Assembly (NCBI RefSeq): GCF_039908645.1
Contig: NZ_CP150917.1
Coordinates: 742,501-806,500 of the forward strand
DNA from: Pseudomonas helvetica
Lineage (GTDB): Bacteria; Pseudomonadota; Gammaproteobacteria; Pseudomonadales; Pseudomonadaceae
DNA: 64,000 bases
Direction: 5' to 3'
Shown: positions 24,175-34,470 of the stretch, one piece after another
How the letters are laid out: each line of letters begins with the position of its first letter
Position numbering within the stretch: position 1 is the first letter of the stretch
Position numbers and translations under genes: made by a program
The notes under the pieces: model-generated
Seen by the model: only the letters and a program-made list of their open reading frames with translations
Databases searched by the model: none
Told to the model about the DNA's origin: nothing

Positions 24175-25452
24175 ATGACTCAGTTGCGCCGCGTTGCGAT
24201 CATCGGCGGTAATCGCATTCCTTTTGCTCGCTCCAACGGGCCGTATGCCACTGCCAGTAATCAGTCAATGCTGACGGCGGCGCTCGAAGGCTTGATCGAA
24301 CGCTACAACCTGCATGGCCTGCGCATGGGCGAAGTGGTGGCGGGGGCGGTACTCAAGCTTTCCCGGGACCTCAACTTGACCCGCGAATGTGTGCTCGGCT
24401 CGCGACTGTCACCGACCACCCCGGCCTATGACATTCAGCAGGCCTGCGGCAGCGGGCTGGAAGCGGCGTTGCTGGTGGCGAACAAGATTGCCCTGGGGCA
24501 GATCGACTGCGGCATTGCCGGTGGTGTCGACACCACATCCGATGCGCCGATCAGTGTCAGCGACGGCTTGCGCAAGATTCTGCTGCAAGCCAATCGTGCC
24601 AAGAGCACCGGCGACAAGCTGAAGACTTTCCTGCAATTGCGTCCCCGGCATTTGATCCCCGAGTTTCCGCGTAACGGCGAACCGCGTACGGGGCTATCGA
24701 TGGGGCAGCATTGCGAGTTGATGGCGCAGACCTGGAACATTCCCCGTGCCGAGCAGGATCAGCTGGCGCTGGAAAGCCACCAGAAAATGGCCGCGGCCTA
24801 CGCCGAGGGCTGGCAGAACGATCTGATGACCCCGTTCCTCGGCCTGACCCGCGACAACAACCTGCGCCCGGACGTGACGCTGGAAAAACTCGCGTCGTTG
24901 AAACAGGCATTCGACAAGAGCGACAAAGGCACGCTCACCGCCGGCAACTCGACACCGCTGACCGATGGCGCGTCGCTGGTGCTGCTCGGCAGTGAGGAGT
25001 GGGCGAAAGAGCGCGGCCTGCCGATCCTCGCTTACTGGCGCGACGGCGAAGCGGCAGCGGTGGATTTCGTCAACGGCGCCGAAGGATTGCTGATGGCGCC
25101 GGTCTACGCCGTGCCGCGTTTGCTGGCACGCAACGGCCTGACCTTGCAGGACTTCGACTACTACGAAATCCACGAAGCCTTCGCCGCGCAAGTGCTCTGC
25201 ACCTTGAAGGCCTGGGAAGACCCGGATTACTGCAAAAACCGGCTCGGCCTCGATGCTGCGCTAGGCTCGATCGACCGCAGCCGACTCAACGTCAAAGGCA
25301 GTTCACTGGCCGCCGGGCATCCGTTTGCCGCGACCGGTGGGCGCATCGTCGCCAACCTTGCCAAGCTGCTCGACGCCGCCGGGAAGGGGCGCGGATTGAT
25401 CTCGATCTGCGCCGCCGGAGGTCAGGGAGTGACCGCCATTATTGAGCGCTGA
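24175..25452 (+). CDS. Acetyl-CoA C-acetyltransferase (thiolase)
   Basis: 425 residues. All thiolase active-site elements are present: acylated Cys91 in DIQQACGSG, the His of EIHEAFAAQ, the GSSLAAGHPFAATGGR motif and the second Cys in CAAGGQG near the C-terminus. The length and sequence resemble the FadI/acetyl-CoA acyltransferase branch. With the divergent FabG and MaoC genes it could act in beta-oxidation or in building acyl-CoA precursors; no dehydrogenase or acyl-CoA ligase lies alongside. The ATG at 24175 has AGGAGC upstream. The end overlaps the convergent BASS gene by 14 bp. Confidence 0.88.
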   Translation: MTQLRRVAIIGGNRIPFARSNGPYATASNQSMLTAALEGLIERYNLHGLRMGEVVAGAVLKLSRDLNLTRECVLGSRLSPTTPAYDIQQACGSGLEAALLVANKIALGQIDCGIAGGVDTTSDAPISVSDGLRKILLQANRAKSTGDKLKTFLQLRPRHLIPEFPRNGEPRTGLSMGQHCELMAQTWNIPRAEQDQLALESHQKMAAAYAEGWQNDLMTPFLGLTRDNNLRPDVTLEKLASLKQAFDKSDKGTLTAGNSTPLTDGASLVLLGSEEWAKERGLPILAYWRDGEAAAVDFVNGAEGLLMAPVYAVPRLLARNGLTLQDFDYYEIHEAFAAQVLCTLKAWEDPDYCKNRLGLDAALGSIDRSRLNVKGSSLAAGHPFAATGGRIVANLAKLLDAAGKGRGLISICAAGGQGVTAIIER

Positions 25453-26485
25453 GAACCGCAGTGTTTTGTTGTTCGGCCAATACCCGATTGCGGTTGGCAT
25501 AACGCTCGGCCATCACCGAGCAGACGATCAACTGCAGCGGGTGATAGATCATGATCGGCAACAGGATCAGACCGAGCCCCGGGTTGGCACCGAAGATCAG
25601 CGCGGCCATCGGTGCACCGGCGGCCAGGGATTTTTTACTGGCGCAGAACACAGCAGCGATCTCATCGGCGGGGCTGAACTTCAGGGCACGGGCGGTGCGG
25701 GTGGTCATCCACAGAATGATCGCCAGCAACACGGCACTACCGACCAATGCGTTGAGAATCACCGTGTTGCCCTGTTGCTGCCACATCCCGGAAACCATCG
25801 AGTTGCAGAACGCCGCGTAGACCAGCAGCAGGATCACCAGTTTGTCGACGATGTTGGTGTAGCGCTTGTGGCGACTGAAAAACTTGCCGAACAGCGGCCG
25901 CAGCAACTGACCCAGTACCAGCGGCAACAGCAACATGGCACAGAGATCGAGCAGGGTTGAACCCAGGTCGATGCCGCCAGCGCCGCTGCCCACCACCAGG
26001 CTCACCAGTAATGGCGTGAGGAAAATTCCCAGTACGCTGGACAGGCTCGCGTTGAGAATCGCCGCCGGCACGTTGCCACCGGCGCTGCCGGTCAAGGCCA
26101 CGGAAGAGGAAATGGTCGAGGGCAGGGCGCACAGGTAGAAGAACCCGAGCATCAGCAGCGACGGAATGTGTGAGCCCAGCAGCTTGTCGCTTATCAGCCA
26201 GATCAGCGGGAACACCAGAAAGGTGAAGCCCTGGACCATCAGGTGCAGGCGCCAGTTTTTCAAACCGTGGCGGATTTGCTCGCTCGACAGGTTGACCCCG
26301 TGCAGGAAGAACACCAGGAACACGCCAATGTTGATCACCCACTCAGCATGCATCGCGCCCCCCGTTGCACCGAAGTGCGGGAAGACCCAGGACAGCAGCG
26401 TGGCGATCAGCATCCCGCACAGGAACCAGTCGGTGACCACGCGTTTGAGGTGTTTGAAGGCATGCATAACGGGCACCGAAGGCAT
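25439..26485 (-). CDS. Bile acid:sodium symporter-family (BASS-like) transporter
   Basis: 348 residues with about ten transmembrane helices. It has the SBF-like family features: VVTDWFLCGMLIATLLSWVF at the first helix and FLVFPLIWLISDKLLG, LPSTISSSVALTGSAGGN and AVFCASKKSLAAGAPMA further on. These proteins (PF13593 type) export or import organic anions; the substrate here is unknown. ATG 26467 is an alternative start giving 342 residues; neither has a strong ribosome-binding site. It is divergent from an AraC regulator that may control it. Confidence 0.83.
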   Translation of the reverse strand: MPSVPVMHAFKHLKRVVTDWFLCGMLIATLLSWVFPHFGATGGAMHAEWVINIGVFLVFFLHGVNLSSEQIRHGLKNWRLHLMVQGFTFLVFPLIWLISDKLLGSHIPSLLMLGFFYLCALPSTISSSVALTGSAGGNVPAAILNASLSSVLGIFLTPLLVSLVVGSGAGGIDLGSTLLDLCAMLLLPLVLGQLLRPLFGKFFSRHKRYTNIVDKLVILLLVYAAFCNSMVSGMWQQQGNTVILNALVGSAVLLAIILWMTTRTARALKFSPADEIAAVFCASKKSLAAGAPMAALIFGANPGLGLILLPIMIYHPLQLIVCSVMAERYANRNRVLAEQQNTAVLSAQ

Positions 26486-26550
26486 TGTCAGAAGGGATGA
26501 CCTAGCCTAATGTCAAGACTTTCGCCCGTCTTGCGACATAAGGCCAACCA

Positions 26551-27342
26551 ATGCCGGCTAACGGACAAATTTCCCTCGAACGGACCATCCCGACCCTGAC
26601 AGCGTTGCCGCGCCCGCTGTTTGCCCGTGCGGAGAGCCTCAGCGCCGGCTCGTGGACGCCACCTCATCGCCACGATTGGGTGCAGTTTTCCTACGCCATC
26701 AGTGGCGTGCTCGGCGTACACACCGCCGAGGGCAGTTTCTTTGCGCCGCCGCAGTGGGGGATCTGGATTCCGGCTGACCTGGAACACCAGGTGGTGACTT
26801 CGATGCGCGCGGAAATGCGCAGTCTCTATGTGCGGCGTGAGGCATGTGCCTGGGCGGACGAGCGTTGTCGGGTGCTGGAAGTCACGCCGCTGGCGCGTGA
26901 GCTGATCAAGAGTTTTTGCCTGTTGCCGGTGGACTACCCAGAGGGTGACAGCCGTGAAGCACGCCTGGTCGAGGTGCTGCTGGATCAGCTGGCGAGCCTG
27001 CCGGAAGTCGGTTTCTCTCTGCCGTTGCCACGTCACCCGCGTTTGCTTGGGTTGTGTAACGAACTGATCGAAAGCCCTGAACAGAACGTGACGTTGCATG
27101 AATGGGCCGAACGATTGGGGACGTCGGAGAAAACCTTGATGCGCCTGTTCCAGCGTGAAACCGGATTGAGTTTCCGCAGCTGGCGCCAGCGCATGCGGCT
27201 GTTGTCGTCATTGAGTTTGCTGGAAGACGGTAACAGCGTGACCACGGCGGCGCTGTCCAGCGGTTATGACTCGACGTCGGCGTTTATTGCCGCGTTCAAA
27301 AGCCTGTTCGGGTTTACCCCGGGAGAGTTGTTCAAACAGTAA
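26551..27342 (+). CDS. AraC-family transcriptional regulator with cupin N-terminus
   Basis: 263 residues. The N-terminal cupin sensor shows HRHDWVQFSYAISGVLGV and WIPADLEHQV. The C-terminal AraC DNA-binding domain has two helix-turn-helix units: LHEWAERLGTSEKTLMRLFQ and TTAALSSGYDSTSAFIAAF, closing with FGFTPGELF. It is divergent from the BASS transporter, with about 65 bp between the starts, so the transporter gene is a natural target. Confidence 0.87.
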   Translation: MPANGQISLERTIPTLTALPRPLFARAESLSAGSWTPPHRHDWVQFSYAISGVLGVHTAEGSFFAPPQWGIWIPADLEHQVVTSMRAEMRSLYVRREACAWADERCRVLEVTPLARELIKSFCLLPVDYPEGDSREARLVEVLLDQLASLPEVGFSLPLPRHPRLLGLCNELIESPEQNVTLHEWAERLGTSEKTLMRLFQRETGLSFRSWRQRMRLLSSLSLLEDGNSVTTAALSSGYDSTSAFIAAFKSLFGFTPGELFKQ

Positions 27343-27343
27343 T

Positions 27344-27490
27344 TGTGGCGAGGGAGCTTGCTCCCGCCGGCCGGCCGGTCCGCGCTCGGGCGAAGCAGTC
27401 GTAATCCAGAAAATGTGGTCTACCTGATAGACCGCGTTGACTGAATGGGGACCGCTTCGCGCTCCAGCGGGAGCAAGCTCCCTCGCCACA
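27344..27490. repeat. REP pair with 24-bp inverted arms
   Basis: The arms 27344-27367 and 27467-27490 are perfect inverted copies (TGTGGCGAGGGAGCTTGC type). The left arm plus the next 29 bp (27368-27396) recurs in reverse orientation at 55652-55704, so this is a dispersed Pseudomonas REP doublet. It sits between the AraC gene and the convergent MCP gene and may act as a bidirectional transcript end. Confidence 0.85.
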
Positions 27491-27522
27491 GGGGGCAGTG
27501 TCTGCTGGGGCGATCGAGGTGA

Positions 27523-29469
27523 TTAAGTACGGAACCGCCGAACCAACCCGTCCAGCTCATTCGACAACCCCGCCAGACTCTGGGAGTCGAGCCGTGCCGA
27601 GTTGGCCAGTTCGGCCACCAACTGCGCATCGCCATGGATCTGGCTGATGTGGCGGTTGATGTCTTCGGCGACCTGATGCTGTTCTTCGGCGGCGGTGGCG
27701 ATCTGGGTGTTCATGTCGCGGATCACATCCACCGATTCGCGAATCTGCCCGAAACTGTTGCGCGCTTCGCCGATCCGGCTGACCGACTGTTGCGACACCT
27801 CGAGGCTGGCGTGCATTTGCTGGGTGACCTGGCTGGTACGCTTGGCCAGGTTGCCGAGCAGTCCGTCGATTTCCGCGGTGGAATCGGCCGTGCGTTTGGC
27901 CAGTGCGCGAACCTCATCGGCCACCACCGCAAAACCACGACCCTGCTCGCCAGCGCGAGCCGCTTCGATCGCAGCGTTCAGTGCCAGCAGGTTGGTTTGC
28001 TCGGCGATGGAGCGAATGGTGCCGAGGATTGACTGAATGTCATTGCTGTCGCGTTCCAGCTGCTGCATCGACTGCGCCGACTGCTCGATTTCCTGGCTCA
28101 ACTTGTCGACGCTGTGCACGGCGGCATCGATCTGTTGCTGCCCTTCGCGGGCCTGACGCTGGCCGCTGTCGGCCGACTCGGCGGCCTGGCTACAGGAGCG
28201 CGCGACTTCGTTGGCGGTGGCGACCATCTCGTGGAACGCCGTGGACACCATGTCCACCGCTTCACGTTGGCGCCCGGCGGCGTCGGCCATGTCGCTGGAG
28301 ACTTGGGTCGCGCTTTGCGAGTTGGCAAGAATTTTGGTCGCAGCGCCGCCGATGTGCTGGATCAGGCTGCGAATCGCGGCGAGGAACTGGTTGAACCAGT
28401 TGGCCAGTTGCGCGGTTTCGTCGCTGCCCCGGATCTGCAGGTTCTGGGTCAAGTCACCTTGACCTTGGGCGATGCCTTCCAGACCGCTGGCGACGCTGCG
28501 GATCGGCCGCACGATGAGGCTGGCGAAACTGGCGCCGACCACGGCGAAGAATACCGCCAGTACGGCGGCGATGATCGCGATCAGCCAAGTCAGCGCAGTG
28601 GCAGAGCTCATCACGTCGGTTTGCTTGATCAGGCCGATGAAGGTCCAGCCCAGTTGCTCCGACGGCCAGACGTTGGCCATGTAGCGCTCGCCGTTCAACT
28701 CGACTTCGACCAGGCCTTTGCCAGCCTTGGCCAGTTGCGCGTAACCGTCGCCCAGGCTGCCCAGCGCTTTGAAGTTGTGCTCTGGCTGTTTCGGGTCGAC
28801 CAGCACCGTGCCGTTGTTTTCCATCAGCATCAGGTAGCCGGTTTCACCGAGCTTGATCTGTTTGACGATCTCGGTGAGCTGCTTGAGCGTCACGTCGATG
28901 CTGACCACGCCGCCATTGGTGCCGAGCTTGTTGTCGAGGGTACGCACGGTACTGACGTAAGTCGCATCATCCTGAGCCCAGTAATAAGCCTCGGTGCGAA
29001 ACGGTTTGCCCGGTTTGGCTTGCGCTGCCTTGTACCAGGGACGTTGGCGCGGGTCGTAATTGGCCAGTTTCGGGTCATCGGGCCAGGACACGTAACCCCC
29101 GGCACTGGTGCCGACGATGGCGTACGCGTACGACGGATGACTGGCGCCCAGGTCTTGCAGCAAGGCAAACACCTGCTTGTCCATCTCGCCTTGCGGAATT
29201 TCCGTCGCATTGGCGCTCATGTAGGTTTTGAGACTGGCGTCGGTGTTTTTGATCAGCGGCTGGGAGGCCAGGTAGTTGACGTTCTGGCTGATGCCGTCGA
29301 AGAACAGTTGCATGGCGTTGCTGACCTGGCGGATCTCTCGACCGCTGCCGTCGACAAAGTTATCTTTGGCATCGCTGCGCAGGTTCATGACCACCAGGGT
29401 GGCAACCAGCACAACTGGCAAGCAGGCGATGATTGCAAACGCCCACGTCAGTTTTTGTTTGATGTTCAT
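27523..29469 (-). CDS. Methyl-accepting chemotaxis protein with dCache_1 sensor
   Basis: 648 residues. TM1 is at about 8-29, the periplasmic dCache domain at about 33-285, TM2 at about 291-318, then HAMP, and a cytoplasmic signalling domain with the hairpin-tip region [20 protein letters not shown]. The sensor shows the residues linked to amino-acid binding in dCache_1 receptors: YDPRQRPWY (Arg143, Trp145, Tyr146) and Asp192 in VVSIDVTL. It is therefore likely an amino-acid chemoreceptor similar to PctA. The ATG at 29469 has TGGAG 6 bases upstream; the frame is open much further 5' but without a better site. Confidence 0.88.
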   Translation of the reverse strand: MNIKQKLTWAFAIIACLPVVLVATLVVMNLRSDAKDNFVDGSGREIRQVSNAMQLFFDGISQNVNYLASQPLIKNTDASLKTYMSANATEIPQGEMDKQVFALLQDLGASHPSYAYAIVGTSAGGYVSWPDDPKLANYDPRQRPWYKAAQAKPGKPFRTEAYYWAQDDATYVSTVRTLDNKLGTNGGVVSIDVTLKQLTEIVKQIKLGETGYLMLMENNGTVLVDPKQPEHNFKALGSLGDGYAQLAKAGKGLVEVELNGERYMANVWPSEQLGWTFIGLIKQTDVMSSATALTWLIAIIAAVLAVFFAVVGASFASLIVRPIRSVASGLEGIAQGQGDLTQNLQIRGSDETAQLANWFNQFLAAIRSLIQHIGGAATKILANSQSATQVSSDMADAAGRQREAVDMVSTAFHEMVATANEVARSCSQAAESADSGQRQAREGQQQIDAAVHSVDKLSQEIEQSAQSMQQLERDSNDIQSILGTIRSIAEQTNLLALNAAIEAARAGEQGRGFAVVADEVRALAKRTADSTAEIDGLLGNLAKRTSQVTQQMHASLEVSQQSVSRIGEARNSFGQIRESVDVIRDMNTQIATAAEEQHQVAEDINRHISQIHGDAQLVAELANSARLDSQSLAGLSNELDGLVRRFRT

Positions 29470-29837
29470 CCGCGCTCCAGTTTTTTTCTTATTAAGCCCA
29501 CGTAGTGCTGACGCCCCGCGGATTGTCGGACAAACTCCTTTCTCTTTGATGACTTCGGCCGCCAGGGGCGGAAATTGAGGACTATTGGTAAAAATCCTAC
29601 AAAGAGTGGCTTGTCTGATCTCAGACGCTGTCGCAAATGCCTGCTGATCCAGTCGCCAACGTGCGGCTGACTCTCGGCTATGATCTTCGTCGCTCAACAG
29701 GGTTTACCTGATTAATCTGGCACATTGGGTGCATCTGCAACGTTCATAGGTCGGCAACCCCTCCCCGACGGGAGAGGATTGCCGTATAACGAATGACATT
29801 CGCGTGTTTGGTAATAAAGGACCCACAATAAAAGCTG
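29470..29837. other. Intergenic region between the MCP and RIO kinase genes
   Basis: 368 bp holding two divergent promoters. On the minus strand AATAAGAA (29486-29493) lies 17 nt before the MCP start and fits the Hfq/Crc AAnAAnAA pattern. No gene, terminator or larger repeat was seen. Confidence 0.4.
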
Positions 29838-30731
29838 ATGAAGACTCCAAAACGCATTGAACCGCTGATCGAGGACGGTCTGGTTGACGAGGTGCTGCGC
29901 CCACTCATGAGTGGTAAAGAAGCAGCTGTTTATGTGGTGCGCTGCGGCAACGAGTTACGTTGCGCCAAGGTTTACAAGGAGGCGAATAAACGAAGTTTTC
30001 GTCAGGCGGCCGAGTATCAGGAAGGTCGCAAGGTCCGTAACAGCCGTCAGGCTCGCGCGATGGCCAAGGGCTCCAAGTTCGGTCGTAAAGAAACCGAAGA
30101 CGCCTGGCAGAACGCCGAGGTTGCGGCATTGTTCCGTTTGGCCAGTGCCGGGGTGCGAGTCCCCAAGCCGTTCGACTTCCTGGAAGGCGTGCTGCTGATG
30201 GAACTGGTGGCGGACGAGTACGGCGATGCCGCGCCGCGTCTCAATGACGTGGTGCTGGAAGCGGATCAGGCGCGTGAATACCACGCCTTCCTGATTTCAC
30301 AGATCGTGCTGATGCTGTGTACCGGTCTGGTGCACGGTGACCTGTCCGAGTTCAACGTACTGCTGACCCCGGATGGTCCGGTGATCATCGACTTGCCCCA
30401 GGCAGTCGATGCTGCTGGCAACAACCACGCGTTCAGCATGCTGGAGCGCGACGTGGGCAACATGGCCTCGTACTTCGGGCGTTTTGCGCCGGAGTTGAAG
30501 CGGACCAAGTACGCCAAGGAAATGTGGGCCCTGTATGAAGCCGGCACCCTGCACCCGGCCAGCGTCCTGACCGGTGAGTTCGACGAGCCGGAAGAGCTGG
30601 CGGACGTGGGCGGCATCATGCGTGAGATCGAGGCCGCACGCCTTGACGAGGAGCGACGGCAAGCGGTTCGCGCCGCAGACGACGCCCCACCAGGTAAAAC
30701 CGAAGAACCGCCTCCACCGTGGATGCAGTGA
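29838..30731 (+). CDS. RIO-type serine protein kinase
   Basis: 297 residues. A RIO1-like kinase fold is visible: the glycine-poor ATP loop (MSGKEAAVYVVRCG), Lys in CAKVYK, the catalytic loop HGDLSEFNVL and the metal-binding IIDLPQAVD. The eukaryote-like activation loop is missing, as is usual in RIO kinases. The C-terminus is a charged tail with a Pro-rich end (TEEPPPPWMQ). RIO kinases act in ribosome maturation in archaea and eukaryotes; the bacterial role is unclear. It is monocistronic and followed by a good terminator. Confidence 0.85.
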   Translation: MKTPKRIEPLIEDGLVDEVLRPLMSGKEAAVYVVRCGNELRCAKVYKEANKRSFRQAAEYQEGRKVRNSRQARAMAKGSKFGRKETEDAWQNAEVAALFRLASAGVRVPKPFDFLEGVLLMELVADEYGDAAPRLNDVVLEADQAREYHAFLISQIVLMLCTGLVHGDLSEFNVLLTPDGPVIIDLPQAVDAAGNNHAFSMLERDVGNMASYFGRFAPELKRTKYAKEMWALYEAGTLHPASVLTGEFDEPEELADVGGIMREIEAARLDEERRQAVRAADDAPPGKTEEPPPPWMQ

Positions 30732-30741
30732 TCGGTTGAAT

Positions 30742-30770
30742 AAAAAATCCGGCTTCGGCCGGATTTTTTG
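30742..30770 (+). terminator. Rho-independent terminator after the RIO kinase gene
   Basis: AAAAATCCGGC and GCCGGATTTTTT form a stem around a TTCG loop, centred at 30755, with T-runs on both strands. It lies between the convergent RIO kinase and trmA genes and could stop transcripts from both sides. Confidence 0.85.
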
Positions 30771-30786
30771 TATTGAGCGAATGCAA

Positions 30787-31866
30787 TCAACGCCGGGTCA
30801 GCAAGACCCCGGATTCCATGTGGTGCGTCCACGGGAACTGATCGAACATCGCACAGCGGGTGATGCGGTGGGTGTCGTGCAATTGGGCGATGTTGGCCGC
30901 CAGCGTTTCCGGATTGCACGAGATATACAGAATGTTCTCGAAGCGTCGGGTCAGCTCGCACGTGTCCGGGTCCATGCCGGCGCGCGGTGGGTCGACGAAC
31001 ACGCTACCGAACTCGTAGCTCTTCAGATCAATGCCGTGCAAACGGCGGAACGGGCGAACTTCATTCAGCGCTTCGGTCAGCTCTTCGGCAGACAGACGCA
31101 CCAGGGTGACGTTATCCACAGCGTTTTCACTGAGGTTGCTCAGCGCCGCATTCACCGAGGTCTTGCTGATTTCGGTGGCCAGCACTTTGCGCACGCGGGT
31201 CGCCAGCGGCAGGGTGAAGTTGCCGTTACCGCAATACAACTCCAGCAAATCGTCGCAACGATCACCCAGAGCGTCGTAAGCCCAGTTGAGCATCTTCTGG
31301 TTCACCGTACCGTTCGGCTGGGTGAACGCGCCTTCCGGTTGGCGATAGCTGAAGGTGCGACCACCGACTTCAAGTTTCTCGACCACATAATCATGGCCGA
31401 TCACTTCGCGTTTGCCCTTGGAGCGACCGATTACGCTGACGTTGAGGTCGGCGGCCAGTTTCGACGCGGCCGCGTGCCAATGCTCGTCCAGCGGGCGGTG
31501 ATAACACAAGGTGATCATCGCATCGCCGGCCAGGGTGGTCAGGAACTCCACCTGAAACAGCTTGTGGCTCAGGGCGGCGCTGGCTTGCCAGGCGGCCTTG
31601 AGCTGCGGCATCAACTGGTTGATGCGCAGGCTTGCGATCGGGAACTCTTCGATCAGGATCGGCGTGCGTTTGTCTTCCTGGGAGAACATCGCGTAATGAC
31701 GCTCGCCGGCTTCGCGCCACAAGCGGAATTCGGCGCGCAGGCGAAAGTTCGCCAGCGGCGAGTCGAACACCGCAGGTTCTGGTGCATCGAACGGCGCCAG
31801 CAGGTCACGCAGGCGCGTGGCCTTTTCTTCGAGCTGAGTGGTGTAAGCCTGGGAATCGAAAGTCAT
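30787..31866 (-). CDS. trmA: tRNA (uracil-54-C5)-methyltransferase
   Basis: 359 residues, the usual TrmA length. It contains the SAM-binding [15 protein letters not shown] motif, the DPPRAGMD motif and the nucleophilic Cys in [13 protein letters not shown], and ends with [15 protein letters not shown]. It methylates U54 of the tRNA T-loop. The ATG at 31866 overlaps the stop of the upstream purine permease as ATGA, so the two are translationally coupled. Confidence 0.93.
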   Translation of the reverse strand: MTFDSQAYTTQLEEKATRLRDLLAPFDAPEPAVFDSPLANFRLRAEFRLWREAGERHYAMFSQEDKRTPILIEEFPIASLRINQLMPQLKAAWQASAALSHKLFQVEFLTTLAGDAMITLCYHRPLDEHWHAAASKLAADLNVSVIGRSKGKREVIGHDYVVEKLEVGGRTFSYRQPEGAFTQPNGTVNQKMLNWAYDALGDRCDDLLELYCGNGNFTLPLATRVRKVLATEISKTSVNAALSNLSENAVDNVTLVRLSAEELTEALNEVRPFRRLHGIDLKSYEFGSVFVDPPRAGMDPDTCELTRRFENILYISCNPETLAANIAQLHDTHRITRCAMFDQFPWTHHMESGVLLTRR

Positions 31867-33158
31867 GCGTTGAACCAACCCAACTTGATCACGAACAGAA
31901 TCGACAGAACCACCAACGCCGAGTTCAGCTCACGGCCACGGCCGGACAGCAACTTGATAGCGGTCCAGGAAATGAACCCGAACGCGATACCGTTGGCAAT
32001 GGAGTAAGTGAACGGCATGGCCAGCGCGGTAACGACCACGGGCGCGGCAACGGTGATGTCGTCCCAGTCTATTTCCGCCAGGCCGGAGGTCATCAGTACG
32101 GCGACGAACAGCAAGGCCGGTGCGGTGGCGAAGGCCGGTACGCTGGCGGCCAGTGGCGCGAAGAACAACGCCAGCAGGAACAGAATGGCCACTACGACGG
32201 CTGTCAGGCCGGTACGACCGCCGGCACTGACGCCCGCTGCCGACTCGATGTAACTGGTGGTGGTCGAGGTGCCCAGCAGGGAACCGGCCATGGCCGCGGT
32301 GCTGTCGGCGATCAGTGCACGACCCATTTTCGGCATGTGGCCGTCCTTGCCCATCAGGCCGGCGCGCTTGGCGACGCCGATCAGGGTGCCGGAGTTATCG
32401 AACAGGTCGACGAACAGGAAAGCGAAAATCACACTGACCAGGCCGATGTCCAGCGCGCCCTTGATGTCCAGTTGCAGGAAGGTCGGCGCCAGCGAAGGTG
32501 GCATCGCCATCACGCCGCCGAACGGTGTGAAGCCCAGGGCGATGGAAACGATGGTCACCGCCAGGATGCCGATCAGCACGGCACCGCGCACTTTCAGGGC
32601 TTCGAGGGCGACGATCAGCGCAAAACCCAGGGTCGCCAGGATCGGTGCCGGTTGTTTCAGGTCGCCGAGGCCAACCATGGTCGCCGGGTTGCTGACCACG
32701 ATGCCGGCGTTGTGCAGGGCGATCAGCGCCAGGAACAGACCGATACCGGCGGCAATCGCCGAGCGCAAGGCCAGCGGGATGCTGTTGATGATCCATTCGC
32801 GGATGCGAAAGATCGACAACAGGAAAAACATGACCGCCGAGATGAACACCGCCCCCAGCGCCACTTGCCAGGTATGGCCCATGTGCAGGACAACGGTGTA
32901 GGTGAAGAAGGCGTTCAGGCCCATGCCTGGCGCCAGCGCGATCGGGTAGTTGGCGATCAGGCCCATCACCGTCGAGCCAATGGCCGCTGCCAGGCACGTC
33001 GCGACAAACACCGCGCCCTTGTCCATGCCGGTCTCGCCGAGGATGCTCGGGTTGACGAACAGAATGTAGGCCATGGCCAAAAAGGTGGTGATACCGGCAA
33101 GAATCTCGGTACGCACGTTGGTGTTGTGTGCCTTGAGTTGAAACAGCCTTTCCAGCAT
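31863..33158 (-). CDS. NCS2-family purine permease (AzgA/PbuG type)
   Basis: 431 residues with about 13 transmembrane helices. Family features include [16 protein letters not shown], the motif [12 protein letters not shown], and [20 protein letters not shown]. It is of the hypoxanthine/guanine/adenine:proton symporter branch. The ATG at 33158 has GAGGAG upstream. It is in one operon with trmA. Confidence 0.88.
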   Translation of the reverse strand: MLERLFQLKAHNTNVRTEILAGITTFLAMAYILFVNPSILGETGMDKGAVFVATCLAAAIGSTVMGLIANYPIALAPGMGLNAFFTYTVVLHMGHTWQVALGAVFISAVMFFLLSIFRIREWIINSIPLALRSAIAAGIGLFLALIALHNAGIVVSNPATMVGLGDLKQPAPILATLGFALIVALEALKVRGAVLIGILAVTIVSIALGFTPFGGVMAMPPSLAPTFLQLDIKGALDIGLVSVIFAFLFVDLFDNSGTLIGVAKRAGLMGKDGHMPKMGRALIADSTAAMAGSLLGTSTTTSYIESAAGVSAGGRTGLTAVVVAILFLLALFFAPLAASVPAFATAPALLFVAVLMTSGLAEIDWDDITVAAPVVVTALAMPFTYSIANGIAFGFISWTAIKLLSGRGRELNSALVVLSILFVIKLGWFNA

Positions 33159-33373
33159 GCCTGCTCCTCGTGGCGCACCCGGCGCCGTGAATGTATCGAC
33201 TTCAACAGCAAAGCACAGGCCGTGCCAGGCGCCTGAGTATTTTCTGTCGGTCGGAAAAAGCCGCGCATCATACCAGCAGCGTGCGGCTATGGCTGCCTAA
33301 TGGCGTTGATCGTCGGCGATGTTTTGCAGTTTGAGGGAGTGGGGCATACTGCGCGCTGGTTTTGGGAGTGGAT

Positions 33374-33832
33374 ATGTCTTCTATAAAGAACAGGATGATT
33401 CTGGCTTTTGGCTTGTCTGGTGCCATGCTGCTCGGTGCGCACACCGCACTGGCAGCGTCCGCACCACCGCTGAGCGAAGTCAAGGTGCTCAAGGTCCAGT
33501 CGACCTCCTGCGGCATTGAAGATATTGCGCCAGGGCAGGACAAGACGAAGTGCGATCACGCAGGCCCCAACATCAAGATCTACGTGCTGGAGATCGGCTA
33601 CGGCCGCCTGCCGAATGCAACGCTGGACGGCTTTGAAGTCAATGGCGTGCGGGCGCCTGTCTGCGCCTATGGCAACGGCAATCTGACGGAATGCTCCGGG
33701 GTGGCCAGCAAAATCGTCGGCAACCTCTACACCTTTGATCTGGCGGGTAAGCAGGAAGGCACTTTCACCTTCAGCAATACCTCGATCAATGCACCGGGCA
33801 ATACGATGTCGACGCAGCTGTACATCAAGTAA
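33374..33832 (+). CDS. Secreted protein, DUF4879-like
   Basis: 152 residues with a signal peptide (MILAFGLSGAMLLGAHTALA). The mature part has conserved Cys residues (TSCGIED, TKCDHAGP, APVCAYGNG, LTECSGV) and a core IKIYVLEIGYG, which I recognise as the DUF4879 pattern; the match was made by eye. The function is unknown, and it is probably exported to the periplasm or medium. The ATG at 33374 has GGGAGTG just upstream. It stands alone. Confidence 0.65.
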   Translation: MSSIKNRMILAFGLSGAMLLGAHTALAASAPPLSEVKVLKVQSTSCGIEDIAPGQDKTKCDHAGPNIKIYVLEIGYGRLPNATLDGFEVNGVRAPVCAYGNGNLTECSGVASKIVGNLYTFDLAGKQEGTFTFSNTSINAPGNTMSTQLYIK

Positions 33833-33912
33833 CTTTCACTGGGTAACAGCAGGCTCGAACATCTGTCGACAAAGCTGACTACGCTTTAAGGATCACCCTG
33901 TGGACGCAGACC

Positions 33913-34464
33913 ATGACCTTTAGAGCCCTGATTACCCTTGCCGAAGGTATCGACGACCTGCAAGCCGTGACACTGATCGACGTGTTGCGCCGGGCGAAAG
34001 TCGAAGTGGTGGTGGCGAGCATCGAGTCACGGCGCATGCTCACCTGCGCCCGTGGCACCCGATTGACTGCCGACGCGATGCTGGTCGATGTGTTGGCGCA
34101 ACCTTTCGATCTGGTCGTTTTGCCGGGTGGCGCCGTCGGCGCACAGCGCCTGGCGGCTCATCAACCCTTGTTACAGCTGGTCCAGGATCAATCCGCCGCC
34201 GGGCGCATGTTTGCCGGTATCGCCGAGTCGCCGGCGCTGGCACTGCAAGCCTTTGGCGTATTGCGTCAGCGGCGCATGACCTGTCTGCCTGCGGCCAGTC
34301 ATCAACTGCTCGGCTGCACATTCGTCGATCAACCCGTGGTCATCGACGGCAACTGCATCACCGCTCAAGGTTCGAGCGCTGCCCTGGCGTTTGCCTTGGT
34401 GCTGGTTGAACGACTGTGTGGCAAAGCCGTCAGGGCTGCGGTGGCGGGGGAGTTGCTGGCGTAG
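33913..34464 (+). CDS. DJ-1/PfpI-family protein lacking the catalytic residues
   Basis: 183 residues with a clear DJ-1/YajL fold pattern: N-terminal FRALITLAEGIDDLQAVTLI, the LVVLPGG turn, and the C-terminal SSAALAFALVLVERLCG. The usual active site is replaced: the Glu18 position is Gln17 (DLQAV), the elbow Cys106 position is Ala104 (GIAESPA instead of AICAxPA) and the His126 position is Leu125 (MTCLP). Glyoxalase or deglycase activity is therefore unlikely; a binding or regulatory role is possible. No signal peptide is seen. It stands alone. Confidence 0.78.
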   Translation: MTFRALITLAEGIDDLQAVTLIDVLRRAKVEVVVASIESRRMLTCARGTRLTADAMLVDVLAQPFDLVVLPGGAVGAQRLAAHQPLLQLVQDQSAAGRMFAGIAESPALALQAFGVLRQRRMTCLPAASHQLLGCTFVDQPVVIDGNCITAQGSSAALAFALVLVERLCGKAVRAAVAGELLA

Positions 34465-34470
34465 CGGCTT

